Assembly (NCBI GenBank): GCA_041395665.1
Contig: JAWLAB010000011.1
Location: 1 to 25,142 of the forward strand
Direction of reading: 5' to 3'
DNA from: Pseudomonadales bacterium
GTDB taxonomy: Bacteria; Pseudomonadota; Gammaproteobacteria; Pseudomonadales; UBA7239
DNA: 25,142 nucleotides
The notes under the pieces are model-generated. The model was not told the origin of the DNA and did not search any database. It was given only the letters and a program-made list of their open reading frames with translations. Each line of letters opens with the position of its first letter. Position 1 is the stretch's first letter. Position numbers and translations under genes: made by a program. Shown here one piece after another: positions 23,082-25,142 of this stretch.

Positions 23082-23645
23082 ATGACAACAAATTCGGTTG
23101 ATAGCTTTTTATCTTTTGCAGGAACATTGAAAGATAAAAAGTTGCCGCCTGTGGAGTCATGGAATCCCACGCATTGTGGTGATATTGACATTCGTATCGC
23201 ACGCAACGGCAGTTGGTATCACGAAGGGCGAATCTTTAAACGCGATGCGCTAGTGAAGTTGCTGTCATCCATTCTAAAAAAAGAGGGTGAGGATTACTTT
23301 CTGGTGTCACCCGTGGAGAAGATGCGCATTCAAGTGGAAGATGTGCCATTTATTGCTGTGGAAATGCAGCAGGAGCATCTAGCTGGGCAGCCGCCTGCAT
23401 TATTTTTTCGCACCTTGACGGATGATGTGGTGCGTTTAGACGCAGAACACCCGCTTCGTGTGTATACAGATGCGATCAGCGGGGAGCCGCGTCCGTATAT
23501 TCTCGTGCGCAATGGCATGGAGGCGCGCATTCATCGCCCTGTGTTCTATGAGATGGTGGAGTTGGGGCGTGAGTTAGTTCGTGATAGCCAAGCACATTGG
23601 GTTATCGACAGCGCAGGCGAGGTGTTCGACCTCGGTGCGCTGTAA
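23082..23645 (+). CDS. DUF1285 family protein
   Basis: The 187-residue soluble protein matches DUF1285. PPVESWNPTHCGDIDIRIAR lies near the N-terminus, followed by NGSWYHEGRIFKRDALVKLL, YFLVSPVEKMRIQVEDVPF and a C-terminal PRPYILVRNGMEARIHRPVF and WVIDSAGEVFDLGAL. The family is widespread in gammaproteobacteria and alphaproteobacteria, has a PH-like fold in solved members, and its cellular role is not established. It starts 16 bp after the ABM gene and ends 22 bp from the convergent trxB stop. It is probably a resident housekeeping gene rather than part of the cassette. Confidence 0.88.
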   Translation: MTTNSVDSFLSFAGTLKDKKLPPVESWNPTHCGDIDIRIARNGSWYHEGRIFKRDALVKLLSSILKKEGEDYFLVSPVEKMRIQVEDVPFIAVEMQQEHLAGQPPALFFRTLTDDVVRLDAEHPLRVYTDAISGEPRPYILVRNGMEARIHRPVFYEMVELGRELVRDSQAHWVIDSAGEVFDLGAL

Positions 23646-23667
23646 TACCTTTTGTAAAACAAAAAAA

Positions 23668-24621
23668 CTATTTCGATAACATATCCAAATACTTTTCCGC
23701 ATCCAGTGCTGCCATACAGCCAGAGCCTGCTGAAGTAATGGCTTGACGATAAATATGATCAGCAACATCGCCTGCTGCAAAAACGCCTTCAATGCTAGTT
23801 TGCGTTGCATTACCGTTAGAACCGCCATGTATTTTTAGATAGCCGTCTTGCATCGCTAGTTGGTTTGCAAAAATATCGGTGTTAGGTTTGTGGCCAATTG
23901 CGATAAATACACCGCTGAGATCGATATTTTTTGTGCTGCCATCTTGTGTGCTTTTCACGCGTACGCCGTTCACGCCTTTGTTGTCGCCCAAGACTTCGTC
24001 CAGCGTGTGATTCCACAAAATAGTGATGTTGCCGGTCGCGGCTTTATCGAGCAGATGTTGCTGTAGAATTTTTTCTGCTTTCAAACTATCGCGTCGGTGA
24101 ATCAAAGTGACATGGCTGGCGATATTGGAAAGGTACAGCGCTTCTTCCACTGCAGTATTGCCGCCACCAATAACGGCAACTTTTTGATCGCGATAGAAAA
24201 AACCATCGCAAGTTGCGCAAGCGGAAACACCTTGTCCCATGAACGCTTGTTCGGAGGGTAAGCCGAGATATTGTGCGGATGCGCCGGTGGCAATAATCAG
24301 CGCGTCGCAAGTGTATGTTTCGTTGCCCACTAATTTGAAAGGGCGCTGTTGCAAATCGCATTCGTGAATGTGATCAAACATAATCTCGGTGGCGAAGCGC
24401 TCGGCGTGTTGTTGCATGCGCACCATCAAATCGGGGCCTTGCAAGCCGTGTACATCACCGGGCCAGTTATCGACTTCAGTGGTGGTAGTGAGCTGGCCGC
24501 CTTGTTGCATACCGGTGATGAGCACAGGCTTCAGGTTGGCGCGTGCGGCGTAAATGGCAGCGGTGTAACCAGCAGGGCCAGAGCCAAGGATGATTAAACG
24601 GTGGTGTTGTGGCGTGCTCAT
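23668..24621 (-). CDS. trxB: Thioredoxin reductase
   Basis: The 317-residue flavoenzyme has the FAD loop GSGPAG (13-18), the redox pair CATC (Cys135, Cys138) in SACATCDGFF, the NADPH loop GGGNTAVE (152-159) and the C-terminal FAD block GVFAAGDVAD. It uses NADPH to reduce thioredoxin, which supplies electrons for ribonucleotide reduction and repair of oxidised proteins. Length and motifs match bacterial low-molecular-weight TrxB. The ATG at 24621 has a GGAG about 11 bp upstream and a good promoter 60-85 bp upstream. It is convergent with the DUF1285 gene. Confidence 0.96.
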   Translation of the reverse strand: MSTPQHHRLIILGSGPAGYTAAIYAARANLKPVLITGMQQGGQLTTTTEVDNWPGDVHGLQGPDLMVRMQQHAERFATEIMFDHIHECDLQQRPFKLVGNETYTCDALIIATGASAQYLGLPSEQAFMGQGVSACATCDGFFYRDQKVAVIGGGNTAVEEALYLSNIASHVTLIHRRDSLKAEKILQQHLLDKAATGNITILWNHTLDEVLGDNKGVNGVRVKSTQDGSTKNIDLSGVFIAIGHKPNTDIFANQLAMQDGYLKIHGGSNGNATQTSIEGVFAAGDVADHIYRQAITSAGSGCMAALDAEKYLDMLSK

Positions 24622-24678
24622 GGACGCAAAATCTCCAGTGGGAATGCGTAAGAAAAAGAGGGAGTAACGAGGCCGGTC

Positions 24679-24707
24679 ATGATAGGTGAGCGGCGGAGGC
24701 GAGACAA
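24679..24707 (-). promoter_or_regulatory. Probable sigma70 promoter of trxB
   Basis: On the minus strand, TTGTCT (24707-24702) and TATCAT (24684-24679) are separated by exactly 17 bp. The -10 matches 5/6 and the -35 4/6. Transcription would start near 24672, giving a leader of about 50 nt. It lies in the 100-bp gap after the GGDEF gene. Confidence 0.5.
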
Positions 24708-24721
24708 TCTAAGGCTCACTT

Positions 24722-25142
24722 TCAGTGAGGGGTATTGCAGCTTTGCCGGTCGTTAAATGCGCTGATTTGTGTGTTGGAGAAAGTTTCACGAGCCTTACTG
24801 CGGTACATGGCTTGATCCGCGTTGTGCATCAAAATTTCAGTGGTTGCGCCATCGTCAGGATAGATAGCAATGCCGATACTGGCACTGACCAGCACATTGC
24901 CATTCCCTGTTTGTACTGGCTCGCTCAATGCCTCCGCGAGCCGTTCGGCCAGTATGGCGGGCTGACGCGTATTGATAATCTCCGGTAGCAAGATGGCGAA
25001 TTCATCACCGCCGATGCGGCAAGCGGTATCGGTATCGCGAATCAAGTTACACAGCCTGCCAGCTACTTGTTGTAGGAGTGCGTCGCCTGCGCAGTGTCCT
25101 AGTGTGTCATTCACTTGTTTGAATTGATTGAGGTCGAGCATT
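24722..25142 (-). CDS. GGDEF-domain diguanylate cyclase (C-terminal part only)
   Basis: The visible 139 residues are most of a GGDEF domain: LDLNQFKQVNDTLGH (substrate and metal loop), RIGGDEFAILLPE with an intact GGDEF active site, SASIGIAIYPDDG and ADQAMYRSK. An inhibitory I-site RDTD (RxxD) lies five residues before GGDEF. Active GGDEF domains make cyclic di-GMP from two GTP. The first codon visible is a Met internal to the domain, so the N-terminal sensor or linker lies beyond the window. No EAL domain follows; the protein ends about 20 residues after the GGDEF fold. Confidence 0.92.
   Translation of the reverse strand, partial: MLDLNQFKQVNDTLGHCAGDALLQQVAGRLCNLIRDTDTACRIGGDEFAILLPEIINTRQPAILAERLAEALSEPVQTGNGNVLVSASIGIAIYPDDGATTEILMHNADQAMYRSKARETFSNTQISAFNDRQSCNTPH

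Noticed and set aside
23649..23663. AT-rich inverted repeat TTTTGT/ACAAAA between the DUF1285 gene and trxB
   Set aside because: The stem is weak and made mostly of A-T pairs. It may help termination between the convergent genes but cannot be told from chance.
24715..24729. Hairpin CTCACT-TTC-AGTGAG at the GGDEF stop codon
   Set aside because: The stem is only 6 bp and no U-run follows on the minus strand, so it was not called a terminator.
1..25142. CRISPR arrays, insertion sequences, phage genes or toxin-antitoxin pairs
   Set aside because: No direct-repeat arrays, transposase motifs, terminal inverted repeats or phage-type genes were seen on either strand.

Overview
The window looks like chromosomal DNA of a Gram-negative gammaproteobacterium. 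The grounds are a TonB-dependent outer-membrane receptor, periplasmic proteins with signal peptides, a DUF1285 protein, a trxB, a tRNA-Val/tRNA-Asp pair and the gammaproteobacterial style of the TrpRS. A Cellvibrionales/Pseudomonadales-type host is a guess. No phage, IS element or CRISPR array was seen.

Positions 1-14551 are a surface-glycan locus of two converging operons. The plus-strand operon (110-8139) encodes a membrane acyltransferase with a C-terminal SGNH domain, a polysaccharide ABC exporter (permease and ATPase, both broken by small indels), a sulfotransferase, a sulfotransferase with a long coiled-coil tail, and a GT2-GT4 double glycosyltransferase. The minus-strand operon (13209-8117, six tightly packed genes) encodes two tandem-duplicated glycosyltransferases, a SAM methyltransferase, a third sulfotransferase, a degenerate 2OG-oxygenase-like protein and an intact 2OG-Fe(II) oxygenase. 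The two operons overlap tail to tail by 23 bp. A membrane-anchored SGNH hydrolase-like gene (13298-14551) diverges from the minus operon. Together these genes suggest synthesis, O-acylation, sulfation, methylation and possibly hydroxylation of an exported glycan. The glycan itself cannot be named from sequence.

Positions 14572-14802 hold a strong promoter and the tRNA-Val(UAC) and tRNA-Asp(GUC) genes. Positions 14872-18700 are a three-gene operon: a TonB-dependent receptor, a secreted Asp-box beta-propeller with a Cys/His cluster, and a thioredoxin-like CAYC protein. It is preceded by a perfect 10-3-10 palindrome over a candidate -10 box and resembles an uptake module for an unidentified ligand.

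Positions 18776-23645 hold an SDR oxidoreductase, tryptophanyl-tRNA synthetase, a radical SAM/SPASM protein (frameshifted), a PhyH-type dioxygenase, an ABM-domain protein and a DUF1285 protein. Positions 23668-25142 (minus strand) hold trxB and the C-terminal part of a GGDEF diguanylate cyclase that runs off the window.

Single-base indels cluster in two patches, about 2280-3440 and about 20530-21080, while the other genes read cleanly. Because the second patch hits trpS, which is normally essential, local assembly or base-calling error is at least as likely as true gene decay there. The best candidates for new biology are the radical SAM-PhyH-ABM cassette, the intact/degenerate oxygenase pair and the receptor-propeller-redoxin operon.
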